DNA of 64,000 nt, from assembly GCA_001414485.1 (NCBI GenBank), contig LLEY01000164.1, forward strand, positions 1 through 64,000. Reading direction: 5' to 3'. The notes under the pieces are model-generated. The model was given only the letters and a program-made list of their open reading frames with translations. It searched no databases and was not told the origin of the DNA. This DNA comes from Calycina herbarum (taxonomy: Eukaryota > Ascomycota > Leotiomycetes > Helotiales > Pezizellaceae). Below are positions 31,276 through 45,900 of the stretch, piece after piece. The translations under genes were made by a program, and so were the position numbers. Each line of letters starts with the position of its first letter. Position 1 is the stretch's first letter.

Positions 31276-33841
31276 TCACATGTGGACTGTCATTACATCC
31301 ATCTTATCAAAGGCCTTGGCGCAGTTGGGACATTTTCGCATGCGATTGCTGATTCGGTCGTCGACACAATTGTTGCAAAATACATGCCCACAAGTTTTCA
31401 GGGCCGTATTTTTGAAATCCTTTCGGCAAATGGTGCATAGGGCGAGGGACTAAAGTTGTTAGCATGTTCCTTCAAGATACTAGACTGGTCGACTTACTCT
31501 TAGCATTTCCTCCTCGCCAGACTGGTTGCTGAGACTCTTCATTTTCCATGTATCCCGTTCCTTCTGAGCATTTTCGTATTTGACTCGAAGTTGTGCTAAT
31601 TCGGTCTCCATAGCGTGAGTTTTTTGCTTCGTGCTCGAATTGGCGGAATCCTTCGACTTCAATAAATTCGTCAATTCCGTCACTTGGTTCTTCAGGCTAT
31701 CGACTTTGCTGGTGGCGTCTCGGCTGGTGACTTCCATTTTCTTGTTCTCGGAAACGATGGATGCATTTGCTTGCCTGGTATCGCTCAATTGCTTCTCTAG
31801 ATTGCTCAAAAGAGTGCGATTTGACGACTCCACATCCTTGAGCTGGGTGATTATGTCGGAGCTCTTGTGGTTTTGTGCTCGGAGCGCCTTCACTTCGATG
31901 ATTCTCGTATCCATATCTTTTCTCGCAGCGAAGTATTTTTGGTCAGCCTTGGCCTTCTCAGCTTGGAGAATCTGAACCCTCTCTTCCAAAGCCGTGAAAT
32001 CCATGACTTTCTTGGTGGATAATGCCTGGACACGTTTATATGCGCCTTGTAAAGCTGGCATCTCTTTATTGATAGACTCGAATTCCTGTGCCAGAGCCTC
32101 GTACTTTTGTCGCAATTGGTCCAGATCTAAGGAGTCGATGTTTGGTCTCGAAGTTGGCTCGCAAGCTGCCTCGTCAATCTGTGTTCTTAGCCGACCTACT
32201 TCCAGTTCCAAGGCAGCAATTCGGTCGTCCTTCGCAGTAACCAGTTCCTTCAAATGATCGCCCGAGGTTCTGGCATGCTCCTCGCTCGATTTTCGCATCA
32301 TGAGATCAGCGTTTAATTCATCTCGAATGGATCTTATTCTAGTAAGGTCGGCCTCAACACGCGCCAATTGGCCCTCGAGCTCCCCGGTAATGATCTCGGA
32401 TTCGTTCTCAATTTGCGCCCTGTATGCGGTTCGTTCAGCTTGGTATTTTTCGGCCTCCTCTCGAAGTTGGATGTTGGTGGCCTCCAGGTGGTTAATTCTG
32501 CGAATAACATCCTCATGTTGTACACGAAACTGCTTAAAGAGCTCGGTGCGTGCATAGTCGTCCTCCGTAAGATTCGAAAGCCGAGTAGCTGCTGTGGTAA
32601 GCTGTTCGGTCAAAGATTTATTTTCCGCGGCAATTGCTTCCAGCTGTTCCTTTTGCTTTGCGAGAACCGCTGCAGCCTCTTCGTAGGCGGTTTGGGAAGC
32701 CTTGTTGTCCTTAGATGTCCCGTTGACAAGTTCGGTATCCCCATTCTCAGCTGATCCAATGCCGGTATTGGAGGAATTTGCAATTGCTTGTTTCTCAAGT
32801 TTGGCGACAGCCGTGCTCCTCGCTCGATCCAACCGCTTTTCGGCTTTTATGTAACGCAATGACGCTGTCTCGAGCCGCTCACTAAGTTCTGTTTTCTCGG
32901 TCCGTAATCTATCCACCGTGACAACATATTCCTTTTGGGCTAATAAGAGTTTTGTGAGTTTCGATTGCAAGTCATGAACATCGGATGATGGTTTATCGCG
33001 AGTGGAGGCCAGGTTGGTGAATATAGCTTGAAGCTTTGACTTGATCTCCTTGGCGCGTGATGCCAGGTGGCTTTGAAAATCTTCACTGCCCTTAAATTGT
33101 AACTTTGTTGGAAAAGATGCTGTTGAGAAGACGTCAGCTTTGAACTTATATTTCTTGGTGAACAACTGACCATCAACATCGTCCGAAGAAGGGATCCGAT
33201 CCTCTACAAGTAATTTGACTTCGTCCAGTAACTGCATAGCCTTATCAGCATGTCTCGTCGAATGTGATACGGGCAATTAATTACCTGTGTCCACCATGCA
33301 TTGATCACCCTCAAATGGTCGTCGTGGTCGACAGATCGCCTTTGAATATCCTTCAATGATGATTCCAATGTGGTCTTCTCCCTTTTGTACTCAAGCATTT
33401 GCCGGTAGATTGCATCTTTCTGGTATTTCTAAAATGTGACATGCGTCAGCAAGATCTCGCAGATTGCATTCGCTCTTGTAAGAAGACAATATGGGGGCTT
33501 GTGTACGTGTTCTTGCGGGAGTATTGGAATGATGAGGGTCTATGGTGAGCAAGCTGTCGACAGCAGGCTGCGCATTAGCACTGGCTCCATAGATCATACC
33601 AGCAGTACACAGAACAGGAAGAGTCCCATGCGGCGTCGCAGATACATATGACATTGATGGAGGAACAGGACATGAATCGATATTGATAAAACGAGACGGA
33701 TATCGAGGCTTGACGATATGAACATACCTCAAGATCACCAGCCCATGGCATATCCGCATCGGCAGACGCCTTGCCATTAACGGCCTGTCGTTTAGTCGGG
33801 GGCGCGAGATCATCGCCTGCCGCTCTCTTCCTGTCCTCCAT
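31276..33841 (-). CDS. BRE1: Bre1, RING E3 ubiquitin ligase for histone H2B
   Basis: Four exons (33728-33841, 33285-33428, 31498-33231, 31276-31449) give 721 residues. The start [11 protein letters not shown] and the exon-2 stretch [18 protein letters not shown] are characteristic of fungal Bre1. The body (about 45-660) is almost entirely coiled coil, as expected for the Rad6-binding and dimerising region. The C-terminal C3HC4 RING finger occupies 665-715: [23 protein letters not shown] and KCPNCAKAF, followed by the terminal [11 protein letters not shown]. With Rad6, Bre1 monoubiquitinates H2B and so promotes H3K4 and H3K79 methylation during transcription. The RING is encoded by its own small last exon, so the long open frame alone would lack the catalytic domain. 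An in-frame ATG further upstream (33913) is possible but less likely. Confidence 0.94.
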
Positions 33842-34483
33842 CTTGGAGAAGGACGGATTCGCAGAATTAATGATGACCGGGGAGGGCATCAGACTTCGGA
33901 GGCCTTGCGGCAAAAGTGCATGCCAATAGAGGTCAAGTCGAGACGAAGGTGAAGAAGCGCTGGGAATTAGAGAGTGTAGGTGGAGGTTGAGTTGCGGTGG
34001 AAGGGTGGCAAGTTGGAGGGAGACAGGAGGTCGATGGAGATGTCAAGAATCGAACAACGAAAAAGGCTAGCGGCCTGATCACGTGCTCGTGGTAGACATT
34101 AAAAGTGGCAGTAAAAGCTCGTTGTTCTAACTCTGATTACTGAGTTTATTGGAACAATTGAAATTGGTTATTCTAAAACAGCAGGGCCAATATAATTAAA
34201 TTGTCTAGGACCTTACTTAAATTACAAAAAAGTTGGAACAACAAAAGCATGGCAGGTGCGAATTGATGTAAAAGGTATTGGCTGCCGCTTTTAGTGAGAC
34301 ATGTCGCGCTAAAATAGGCACCCTTGGTCAGTCACTTATTTTGAGTCCCGCCCGCAACTCCAACCCAATCGCGACAACATTCACCTTTCAATAACTTTCC
34401 AAAATCAACAACAAAAAACGAATATTTCTCACAAGCGACATCGCCTACTGTGATACGATAGATGGTCAACGCACATAGCCACC
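33842..34483. promoter_or_regulatory. Divergent BRE1/BDP1 promoter carrying a MITE
   Basis: 642 bp lie between the two outward-facing start codons. The middle third is a MITE-like insertion (34094-34305), so the regulatory region has been altered by a mobile element. Confidence 0.6.
34094..34305. mobile_element. MITE copy A
   Basis: Non-coding, AT-rich, ~210 bp. The left end GACATTAAAAGTGGCAGTAA has an inverted counterpart at the right end (reads CACTAAAAGCGGCAG on the other strand). Left end, CTCGTTGTTC block and internal GGAACAA block are shared with the copy at 41301-41491. The target duplication is unclear. Confidence 0.65.
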
Positions 34484-36547
34484 ATGTTGAAGGGCAGAAA
34501 TAAGAAGTTTGCGCCAAAGGTTGGAGGGGCTCGAAGACCTATCGCAACCCCCGCTTCGACTCAGTCATCCGCTCCCCCCAGCGTCGAACCTCAATCGCAG
34601 ACTCTTCCACCGACCCCCAGCATTGAAGATGTCCCTCCTACCAGCTCAGAAAAAGAGCCCGTTCCACTTGAAGCAGCAGTATCTGTTGAAGCAGAGAGGG
34701 CTCGATCCGTCGTTGATATCACCGAACCCGAACCGAGTCATCAAATCGTCGAAAAAGAGACAGAGGCGCAAGCCGCGATACCAGCCTCCCCGAAAAGAAA
34801 AGCACACGATGTTTTAGCCTTTGAACCGCCAGCGAAGAGAATACCACTACCCACATCTGCGAGAAGGGAACAGTCAATTGCAGAAACGTCGCGTTCTTCG
34901 CCCGGCGTTCTCGATGAGTTGACTGAAGATGAGGCACCAACCTCTGGAAGAATCCCTTCCACTTCTCAACCAACTCCCGATTCAAATGTGCAAAAGCCTG
35001 CGGACAATATCACAACCAGCAGCCATCCAGATAGCGGCAGTGCTCCAGCAGCTAAATTTATTTCAAATGCGATTACCGAGTCACAACCCGAAGTCTCGCG
35101 AACGGAAAACGAATCCGAAGCGCACAATTATGTAACCCCGACCGGAACTGATGTCCAGGATACAGATATGGAAGGGGATGAGACTGGACATTCGCGAGCA
35201 AGCTCTCCTGAGGACCCCCTAGTACCGCCGCGAACGAGATATCTCACACCACCAGGGGCAAGTGGAAGGTCAGCAAGTCCTGCACCCAGTATGGATGATG
35301 CTGAAGATCCAATGATGATCAGACCAGGACAAATGGGACAAGGATCTCGGGTTATTTCCATGGCAGGCTTAAATCCCGATGGAACACCCGCAGAGCCCTC
35401 GATGAACCCTGCTGACCCTACTACGTCCGGGAAGGGAAAGGCGAAGAGAAGGTATATTATGAAGCGGAAGAAAGTTTACGGCCAGGAAGACAACGACCCA
35501 CGAGCTACTATCGACATGCAATTGAACCGACCAAAACAACGTTCGGGTGCCTCGAAGAGACGCCGAAAGAAGGGAAGTGGAAAGGAGCGTGGTGGAAAAC
35601 GAGCGCCAACCCCCGAAGGTGCGGAGGACGAGGTGGTTGATCATACAGTCTTGAAAATATCTGAGCTCTGCAAAGATCTTCGCATTGGAAAGAAATTTAG
35701 TAGACACGATGAAATCAAGGTGCAATATGAGAAGTCAAAGCTCGAGGCAAGATTGGCAAGAGACAATCCGGTGGCCCAGGAATCTGAGGACGAAATACAA
35801 CAGGCTCCCGATGACGACCCAGGAGCCGAAGAAGATGCAGTCCCCGCCTCTCGCAGCGGTCCGAAAATGATAGTGGTTGATGGCCAAGTTGTCGTAGATC
35901 AACAATCTACACAACACGACCCACACGCCGCTGTTAGTCGTGACGCAGTCGAGGTTGTGGAAGAGAATGATTTTACCACACTCATCACTTCAAACTCGTT
36001 TGCAAAGAAAATGAGAACCCAAAAATGGGACGAGCTATCCACCGAACTATTCTATCAAGGCCTTGCTCAATTTGGCACGGATTTCGAAATGATCAAGAAA
36101 ATGTTTCCTCATCGAGAACGAAAGTCTATCAAATTGAAATTCAACAAGGAGGAACGAATCAATCCTGGACGGGTCAATAGAACTCTGAGAGGAGAGAAGA
36201 GAGAAATTGATCTCGACTGGTTCCAAGAGAAGAGTAACCTCAAATTGGAAGAGGTAGATGTTCTCAACGGTCAGCGCGAAGAGGTTGAAAAGGAGCATCA
36301 AAAAAGACAAGCAGACTTTAGAGCAGAAAAGGCAAAGGCGGATAAGGAGAAGGCAGACCATATCAATGCGGAAGCTGGAGGTTCCGACCGATCAGGAAAC
36401 AGAGATGGTGATGCCGCAGAGTCTGGAAACGGCAAGAGCAAAGCTAGCAAGAAGGGAAAGCCAGCAGCGGCCAGGAAAAAGAAGAACATGCACAGTAGTA
36501 ATACCGAGGAGACATTTGAGGTATTGCCCAGCATCGAGAGGGATTGA
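34484..36547 (+). CDS. BDP1: Bdp1 (TFIIIB B'' subunit), RNA polymerase III initiation factor
   Basis: Single exon of 687 residues. The start MLKGRNKKFAPKVGGARR fits Bdp1. The first ~310 residues are disordered, Ser/Pro/Glu-rich. The conserved core begins near residue 325 with RYIMKRKKVYG, continues with KISELCKDLRIGKKFSRHDEIK, and then the extended SANT domain at about 495-560: TTLITSNSFAKKM, KWDELSTELFYQGLAQFGTDFEMI, FPHRERKSIKLKFNKEER with NPGRVNRTL. The C-terminus is a basic coiled coil (EKAKADKEKADH, KGKPAAARKKK). Bdp1 locks TBP and Brf1 on DNA upstream of tRNA and 5S genes and helps open the promoter. It is divergent from BRE1. Confidence 0.94.
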   Translation: MLKGRNKKFAPKVGGARRPIATPASTQSSAPPSVEPQSQTLPPTPSIEDVPPTSSEKEPVPLEAAVSVEAERARSVVDITEPEPSHQIVEKETEAQAAIPASPKRKAHDVLAFEPPAKRIPLPTSARREQSIAETSRSSPGVLDELTEDEAPTSGRIPSTSQPTPDSNVQKPADNITTSSHPDSGSAPAAKFISNAITESQPEVSRTENESEAHNYVTPTGTDVQDTDMEGDETGHSRASSPEDPLVPPRTRYLTPPGASGRSASPAPSMDDAEDPMMIRPGQMGQGSRVISMAGLNPDGTPAEPSMNPADPTTSGKGKAKRRYIMKRKKVYGQEDNDPRATIDMQLNRPKQRSGASKRRRKKGSGKERGGKRAPTPEGAEDEVVDHTVLKISELCKDLRIGKKFSRHDEIKVQYEKSKLEARLARDNPVAQESEDEIQQAPDDDPGAEEDAVPASRSGPKMIVVDGQVVVDQQSTQHDPHAAVSRDAVEVVEENDFTTLITSNSFAKKMRTQKWDELSTELFYQGLAQFGTDFEMIKKMFPHRERKSIKLKFNKEERINPGRVNRTLRGEKREIDLDWFQEKSNLKLEEVDVLNGQREEVEKEHQKRQADFRAEKAKADKEKADHINAEAGGSDRSGNRDGDAAESGNGKSKASKKGKPAAARKKKNMHSSNTEETFEVLPSIERD

Positions 36548-37464
36548 TTTGTACAATATGGGTTTGGAGTTATGTGTTGGAGCATTTTGGGTTGGTGAGG
36601 TGTTGTTTTCACCATACATACAGGAAAGGAAGGCTCTTTTTTCCACTAGAGCGTGGAGCGGGGCTCTGTCAGACAGGGAGGCATTTGTTTTCCTAAGCGG
36701 AAATGGATTGATAAAATGGATGGCTGGCGCAACATGATACCCAAATGAAAACTGTTTTGATATTTCGTCTAACTTGGACCACCAGAGGTGCAAGATTCGT
36801 GACTGGCCAAGAGTAGAACACCTCGCTGCTTCTCAATTGTCGAAGTGGAACTTTAAAAATTACTTTTAAAGTCTCACAGGTGTTTCAAACGAGAAGTCTG
36901 GGTGAAGAAATTGAATTGACCAGTGACCCAGCTATTGAATCAATAATCTACCCCATCCGTCCAAAGAAGCTAGAAAACCACTCCCAGTTATCCCACATGG
37001 TACGGTGATGAGTTTCAGTTAATTGTCGAGTATGCCATGAGTTACTCGTAAGTAAGCTGTGACGAGTCAGCCCAAAGTGAGCTAGTAAGCCATTGAGTGA
37101 CAGGTAAGCTATTAAGTGACGAGTAAGCTAGCAGGTAAGCAAGAATTTCCACTCCCAATTGTCTCCTAACTTCCAGAGAAACTATCTTGATTCTTGTACG
37201 AGGTCTTTGAGAATGGCTCTACTGTTCTGAATAACGATCTCCAATTAACCGAACCGCCCGGAACAAAAATACCAATGATTCTAAGCATTTGTCTTCATCT
37301 CCCGAGATAGTGTAGCACAAATCTACAGAAGGGGAAGTGCCATGAAACTGGGGTCCCGAATTTCTGCACTCCTAGCTGGATGATCAGATTTGCCAAAATT
37401 ATAAAATTCCCAAAAGGATCTTGAAGTAATTCTCCTCCCTACTTTCCCGTCAATTCCTACCCTT
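36548..37464. other. Intergenic between convergent BDP1 and GH1 genes
   Basis: 3' regions. It contains the degenerate GTAAGCTA tandem repeat at 37050-37143. No gene. Confidence 0.55.
37050..37143 (+). repeat. Degenerate ~19-bp tandem repeat
   Basis: Units of the type GTAAGCTATTAAGTGACGA recur about four times with changes and shortening (AGTAAGCCATTGAGTGACAG, GTAAGCTAGCAG, GTAAGCAAG). Confidence 0.55.
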
Positions 37465-40083
<2,619 letters not shown>

Positions 40084-40862
40084 TCATTGCCCGGTTATCT
40101 TGGTATCCTCTTCATCTACATCTCCGTATTTCCGCTTCCCGGGACTTGCGTTCTCCGCATCGCCATCGTCAGTCCATTCCATAATTTCCCATTCGATGGT
40201 GTATCGTCCGTTCGCATGTGTGCTCTGTCTTCGTCCCTTGCTCATCTTTCCCAACTTGCTTCCCTCAACTAGAGTCTCGAACCAAGGTAGTCCCTCGTCG
40301 ACCTCTTGTTTTGCGGTACCGGTCTTGATCACTGGCACAACATTCTTGATCTTCTGCTTATCACTCTCCACATCTTCCAAAGCTTCCTTGGGCAGCAAAC
40401 CCAAATCTTCCAAATCCCGCAGTGTCTCGCCAGCCAAACTACCTAGTGTAAGGGATATATATTCAGAATCGTCATTGTTGGTTGATTCGGTCCAGTACGA
40501 TAGCGGGGTTCCGCAAAAGCCGCAAAACTGGCGTTGTGAATTTTGTTCGTTGGGGGAGGTATATGTTCGGCGGATGGAGTTGTGGGATTCATCCTCGAAG
40601 AAGGCGTAGGTATTTGATTCATACCACGAGAGAGGTACACGGAGCCAAGCGGATAGTGGAACGGCTTGGGAGCGACCTGCAGCAGGCATTAGCTTGTGTT
40701 TCCTTTGATTTGGGTAGTACCTGGAGATGGATGGACCGTACGGTGAGCTGCGCTGGAATCGAAAAATACCTGCGCTACTTCTGCTGCGTCGTTTGGGATG
40801 GAAACTGTGTATTTGTTTCGACCACAGGAGCAGCCTCCGTGAAGCGGATGATGTTGGCTCAT
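40084..40862 (-). CDS. GFA/CENP-V domain protein
   Basis: Two exons (40721-40862, 40084-40676) give 244 residues. The zinc-binding motifs of the glutathione-dependent formaldehyde-activating enzyme family are present: GGCSCGRNKY near residue 12 and FCGFCGTPLSYW near 100. Between them the RVPLSWYESNTYAFFEDE segment matches the beta-rich fold. The CxxC pair that often sits between the two motifs is not obvious here (VHPSPGRSQ occupies that place), so zinc content may be reduced. Residues 145-244 form a hydrophilic extension beyond the domain. Fungal members are mostly uncharacterised; a link to formaldehyde is by family name only. Confidence 0.82.
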
Positions 40863-41846
40863 TCTGTATAGTGTAGAGACAATGGAGATGTATTGACCGA
40901 TATTACAAGTTTGCAAAATAAATGGATGGTGTTTTTGTTTCGCAGATGCTGAATGTGAATGTGAAGGAAGGTGAAAAAAAGAGTTACGTTGATCGTTCCT
41001 GACGTATTGGTTATGTAGATGTACTCTGATTGGTTGTCGCTTGGTATGGCCTGATACCTCCTCCGACTTTCCGACTTCCAACTCCATTTAAAACAAGGCA
41101 ACTCTCATACAAGAATGACTCACGATATCTACAACTTTTATGTTAAGTAACATGGATATTCCTCGAGGACTTCACTGGTACTATCGTCTATTCCAGACAG
41201 TTCTATTGTTCTCAACCCTCACTGTGAGCCCAAAAAAACTAAAAAAACTCGGTACTCAATAATTTATTTGCTTTCGGTTTCAGTGTCTGTTCTCGCGAAG
41301 GACATTAAAAGTGGTAGTAAATACATCAGGTTCATACAGTACCTGCCTACCTAGCCCTCGTTGTTCCAACTTTATAGGGTAATTCAAGCAAATTATCCTA
41401 AGACTTAACCCAGGTGTTTTGGAACAATCAAGTTCCAAAATACTAGAAAGTTTGAAAACCGGGTGATATGTTTACTGCCGCCTGTAATGTCCACCAGTCT
41501 CTTATTGGTGTTTTAATTGTTCTGTTGGAAATTCCGGCTTGCAGTAGTCAGTTTTCCTGTGTTACACAAAACCCTGCCAGCCCTTACTTTCTTTTCCTGC
41601 ACCTCTTGCCTTCCAATTTCAGAATTTGACGGAGCCTGTACAATGAACACCCAAACTTTTTGAATGTACAGTACTCCGTACACGACATACATGCCCAATG
41701 CGTTCTATCATTCATGGGTTTCACAATGCCGGGCTATTGTTCATACACGTTATGCAAGAAAGATCATCCTCCCCAACGCCAATGCAGGGAGGGATGCAGA
41801 AGAAGAGCTACGGACGTATTGGATCAACGAGACTATAGAGAAATAA
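40863..41846. other. Intergenic with MITE copy B
   Basis: Promoter side of the GFA gene, a MITE at 41301-41491, and about 350 bp in front of the broken M48 gene where its missing first exon would be expected but could not be found. Confidence 0.5.
41301..41491. mobile_element. MITE copy B
   Basis: 191 bp, non-coding. Ends are inverted repeats: GACATTAAAAGTGGTAGTAA at the left and GACATTACAGGCGGCAGTAA as the reverse complement of the right, 16 of 20 identical. It shares CTCGTTGTTC and GGAACAAT blocks with copy A. No coding capacity. The parent transposon is unknown. Confidence 0.7.
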
Positions 41847-42987
41847 GGCACGCCCTCATTCGAAATCGCTACAAACAGAGTCCCATTACGAATTTTCCGC
41901 TTCCTACCCGCTCAACCCCGAAAGTACTCCTACAATACCTACCTCAGCACAAAAAGCATCACATTCAGCCTGAATCATCCCCTAGGGACACGGTGCTTTG
42001 CTCTTGCTCACCCCGTAAGAAACCCCGAATGGAATGTGAAGGATTGGGAGCGTGCCACGGAGTATTTACTCAACAACCCCGGTCGTGTTATTAGGTGGAG
42101 CGCTACTATTATGGGGTCTTTTGTTGGGTTTTTGATGGGCTTGTGGTTCATGAACCAAGAGAATGTCCCTGCCACAGGTAGACGGCGCTTCAATTGTTTA
42201 AATCAGGAGGCGGTCGTTTCCCAAAGGATATATAATGGGTTACGCGCCAAGTTCGAAGCTGAAAATATGCGAATATTACCGTCAGATTCTCCTGTAGTGA
42301 TGGAAATGAGTGAAGTCTGCATCGAGTGACTTCCGACAGCGTCAGCGGTAAAGATCGCTTAGAGTGGAGGTTTTAGTAATAGATGATTTCAGTAAGTTGA
42401 TGCCCCTTAGAACAAACATTTGTGAATTTGACTGAACCCAGATAACAGGAATCAAACCATACCTTGTAGAAAGGGGATACATGATGTTAAATGCCCAAAC
42501 AATACGAATTTGCAATGATCCAACTGGTCTCGCTGTACTTCTGAGCCATGAAATAGCTGGTATAGTCGCCAATCACGAGGCCGAACGAAAAAGCATAAAC
42601 AGGTTACTTAATATCGCCTCTATTCCCTTTATACCATTCATTATCCCAGCCGTCATTGCCATGGCAGAGATGGACGCAGCGTTTTTCCTCATCCCGGCCG
42701 TCCTATGGGTAGGAGCCATTTACGGCTTCGGCATTTGGAAAACCGTAGTTCGAATAATAGAAGCAGATGCGTTAGGAATCAAGTCGATGAGGGACACTGG
42801 TTTTGAGATCACTGACTCCGAGTACCGAGAACGGATGAAATCCATGCGCAAAGGCAGAGAAGAGTTGCGGAAGAAGTTAAATATAAAGAGGAGAGAGAGA
42901 TGGAGTTCAAGGAGAAGACAGAGCGGAGACGCAGTCAGTCTCAAGGAGCTTAGGAGATGGAAATGGCGGGGGAGAATCTTTACATGA
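41847..42987 (+). pseudogene. Broken OMA1-like M48 metallopeptidase
   Basis: Fragments in different frames line up with the fungal OMA1/M48C family. Frame 1 (41847-42329) reads RVPLRIFRFLPAQPRKYSYN, resembling a mitochondrial presequence without an ATG, then a helix SATIMGSFVGFLMGLWFM, then NVPATGRRRFNCLNQE and ILPSDSP. A short middle segment (about 42318-42395, two frame changes) reads VSGKDRLEWRF then LVIDDF. Frame 3 (42481-42987) has GLAVLLSHEIAGIVANHEAE, a hydrophobic stretch and EADALGIKSMRDTGF. The zinc motif is HEIAG instead of HExxH, so the second histidine is lost; the downstream Glu ligand is kept. Frameshifts, no start and a lost ligand together indicate a decayed paralogue. Undetected micro-introns are an alternative for the frame changes but not for the missing histidine. 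Confidence 0.65.
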
Positions 42988-45900
42988 GTTGAGCAAAAAA
43001 AAGATTTCTGGGTTTCCTTGCTGATGGAGACGAGAGATGTAATCGTGTAGAATTATCTAGTGAGTGCTATAGACCCATTTCACTCTTGCCTAAACTATTA
43101 TCTCGCCTACTCTTTACTCTTAAAGTTATTGATCATTTGGTAATTCCTATTCTACACCCAACGACGACTAGATTCTCTCAGGCGCCCCACAGCCACGTGA
43201 GGCGTGGAGTTCGTTGAAGGGGACTGACCTATCATTTTGTTGACATACCTCCGTAGCTTTTCGTGTTACAAGACATTCCCAGCCCTTCATCATACTCTGG
43301 AGGAATCAAACGAATGATCTTACCCCATCTCCCTGCCATGCCGTATCTGACTGCTATATACAGCTTCCCTCGGTGGCAGCGACAAATAATAGAGAAGGAA
43401 GTAGAAGAGATCGGACAGTTTCTGATGAAACGCGCAGACCGATAAAGTACATGAGTTCCGAACCAGAATGCAAGCAATCCGGGTGACGAGAGACAGCAAA
43501 GACTGGGGATGGGAAGTCAATAAATAAGAAGTTATGTTGCCTTTTTGGAAAGGAGATCACTGTTTTGTTGCGTAAGTTGAGAGATCTTTGGGGCTTTTTA
43601 CTGACGGGGACTTACATAGTTTCATAAACCACAGGCTAAGATAAACATTGAAAAGGTATAGCTGGGGAAGTATGTAAGATAGGCTTATCTGATTGTGGGC
43701 AAATATCAATATCAATTGTCGGAAACTTGAATGTTCTCAAATAACATTCACAACTCCTCTCTGTGTCTCAACTTTCGATGTCAAGTTACAAAATATAGTT
43801 TTAGAGAGAAAAACTGACCAAAGAAACAAGTCATTCCTCTCAAGAAGCATTCTTCTATTCGAAAACAAACCCCTTATATCCTGACCAGTGACCTGAAAAC
43901 CCTAAAAACTGTTTGGCCATGAAAGAAGCAGTGGGCGTCTTGATCATCAATATACACCCAATACGTTCACAATAAAACATTGTACCAGGAGTTCCTTGAA
44001 CAATCATCTGGATTGTTTCAGGCGACTTGGGTCAACGAGAGTCAACTGAACCAAATTGTTTGCATAATTGATTGGATGGTTCGAGACCTTTTACCTAAAT
44101 ATTACAACTATGTAAATATTGGTGTGACGACAACGAGGAAGAAGACCATTACTCACATCCTCAGCTCTCTTCCTAGACAATCTCCTGTCCCCCATGAGTC
44201 TTTTGACAATTTCACTTTACGACTTCTGTTTAACTAAGCTCGTTCCACTCCTCAGCTGCTTGAGTTTACATCTTATGAGTCATGTACCACCCTTGTAACT
44301 ATCATTATCACGCAGCTATACTTGAAAAAATCGCGTATTGCAGCACTTCTCAAAATAAATGAAACATTTCAAAGCGCCAACAGAGCTCAAGTGTTGCAAC
44401 CCAGGTACTCGCTTAAACCCATATTCACTTATAGCCTATTCCGCCATTCTCAAATTCACCCCCTTCATTGGCTCGCTAACGTTTGTGATATGCAACAAAA
44501 GACTCATGCTATCCCTCCAAGAAGTGCAATAACCATCATGTGTATGAGTTGTTATTACAGACAACTTTCTGAAAATGTGCTAAGTTAGTCGGCCCTGCGA
44601 CTTATCCGCCCCCAGATAGCACCCTTGCAAACATCCAGGTAGCCGTCACTATGAGTATCCCATGTCCAGAAGCACTTTTGCTTATTTGAATACAAGTAAT
44701 TTTGCCGCTAGATTTTTGGAAATCTTGTGGGTGCTTAATGAGTGGGACCAATCATCAAAAGGCTTGCTTTCTATTTGCTCAGTGAGTGTGATATTAGTAA
44801 TAACACCTATCCACTTGACAAATACAATTCGCCTTCTAACGTCTGCGATGTTTATCAAAGCATTCACTAATCTAATATATATAAATAATTTAAGTAAGAC
44901 CCACTATTAACGGCATACAAAAAAAGTATAATAGTAGCAAATGTTATTAGCTCTCCCAGTTTGCGACGGCAACGAAATTTTCAAGTTTGAGAGCCTCTTG
45001 GTTTACTAAACTTTCTAAGCGAAAAATACCGTTTTGCATACATTCACCCAAAATTTCAAAGACTAATGCTATTCTTTCGAGTACTTCTCAACTGAATTGA
45101 GATGAGAATATATCTTTCCAAAATCCCCCTCTAAGAAAAATCCCAAAAATCAGCAAAACTCTAGCCGTCGGCGCAGGACGGTGTCGAGAAACCTAGAAGT
45201 TTAAATTTTGTCTTTTTCGTAACAGTTGGAGGGACCCGAAAGTATCGCATTAACTGACTAGGCCAGGCGTGTAAGCTCTAATTTTGATGGGAGGCGACAA
45301 GAGCCAATGACGAGTCAACATCACTACAACTCCTGGCGTACTCAGGGTAAAATGCAGCTGACTTGCCAGTTTATCTCATGCTAGATAAGGGAATAAAAAT
45401 GCAAAAAGATTTATACTGCTCGATCTCAGAATCGAACTGAGGTTTCTAGATTTTTTTAATATTTTTAAGGCTTAAGCCTGATCCCACAACCCAATTCCAC
45501 CCAACCGTGACCAACAACAACTCGACAACTCGTTTCCCACGTCACACCCCCAAGAAGGAGCTTTCCTTCCCGTTGTCTTTTCCAAATGGGAATGGCAAAG
45601 ACGCTCTTGAAGGGAATGAACGAATTGGTCATATGGTGAACTGACCACTTGTGGAAAGTCTAGGTAGGTAGGTCGTTGAGGTATTATCTTCGGCGAGGCA
45701 GGAGCGAAGCGAGATGCCCCACATTTCAAGGGAAAGGACGACTTGCGATACTAACCCAGCTTTCATCATGACACAGCCAAACTTACCCGTGGTTACCGCC
45801 TGCGAAGGAAGAAGCGAGTCTAGGTTTCAACACAAATTCCCGTCAGCTCAAATGGAAACTATCGACCTTTTCCCCCGACCTGCCACAATTACCCCAATGT

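Noticed and set aside
45425..45441. tRNA T-arm-like stem-loop (CTCAG, AATCGAA loop, CTGAG) on the minus strand
   Set aside because: No matching acceptor strand, D-arm or anticodon arm is found within 100 bp, so it is not a tRNA gene.
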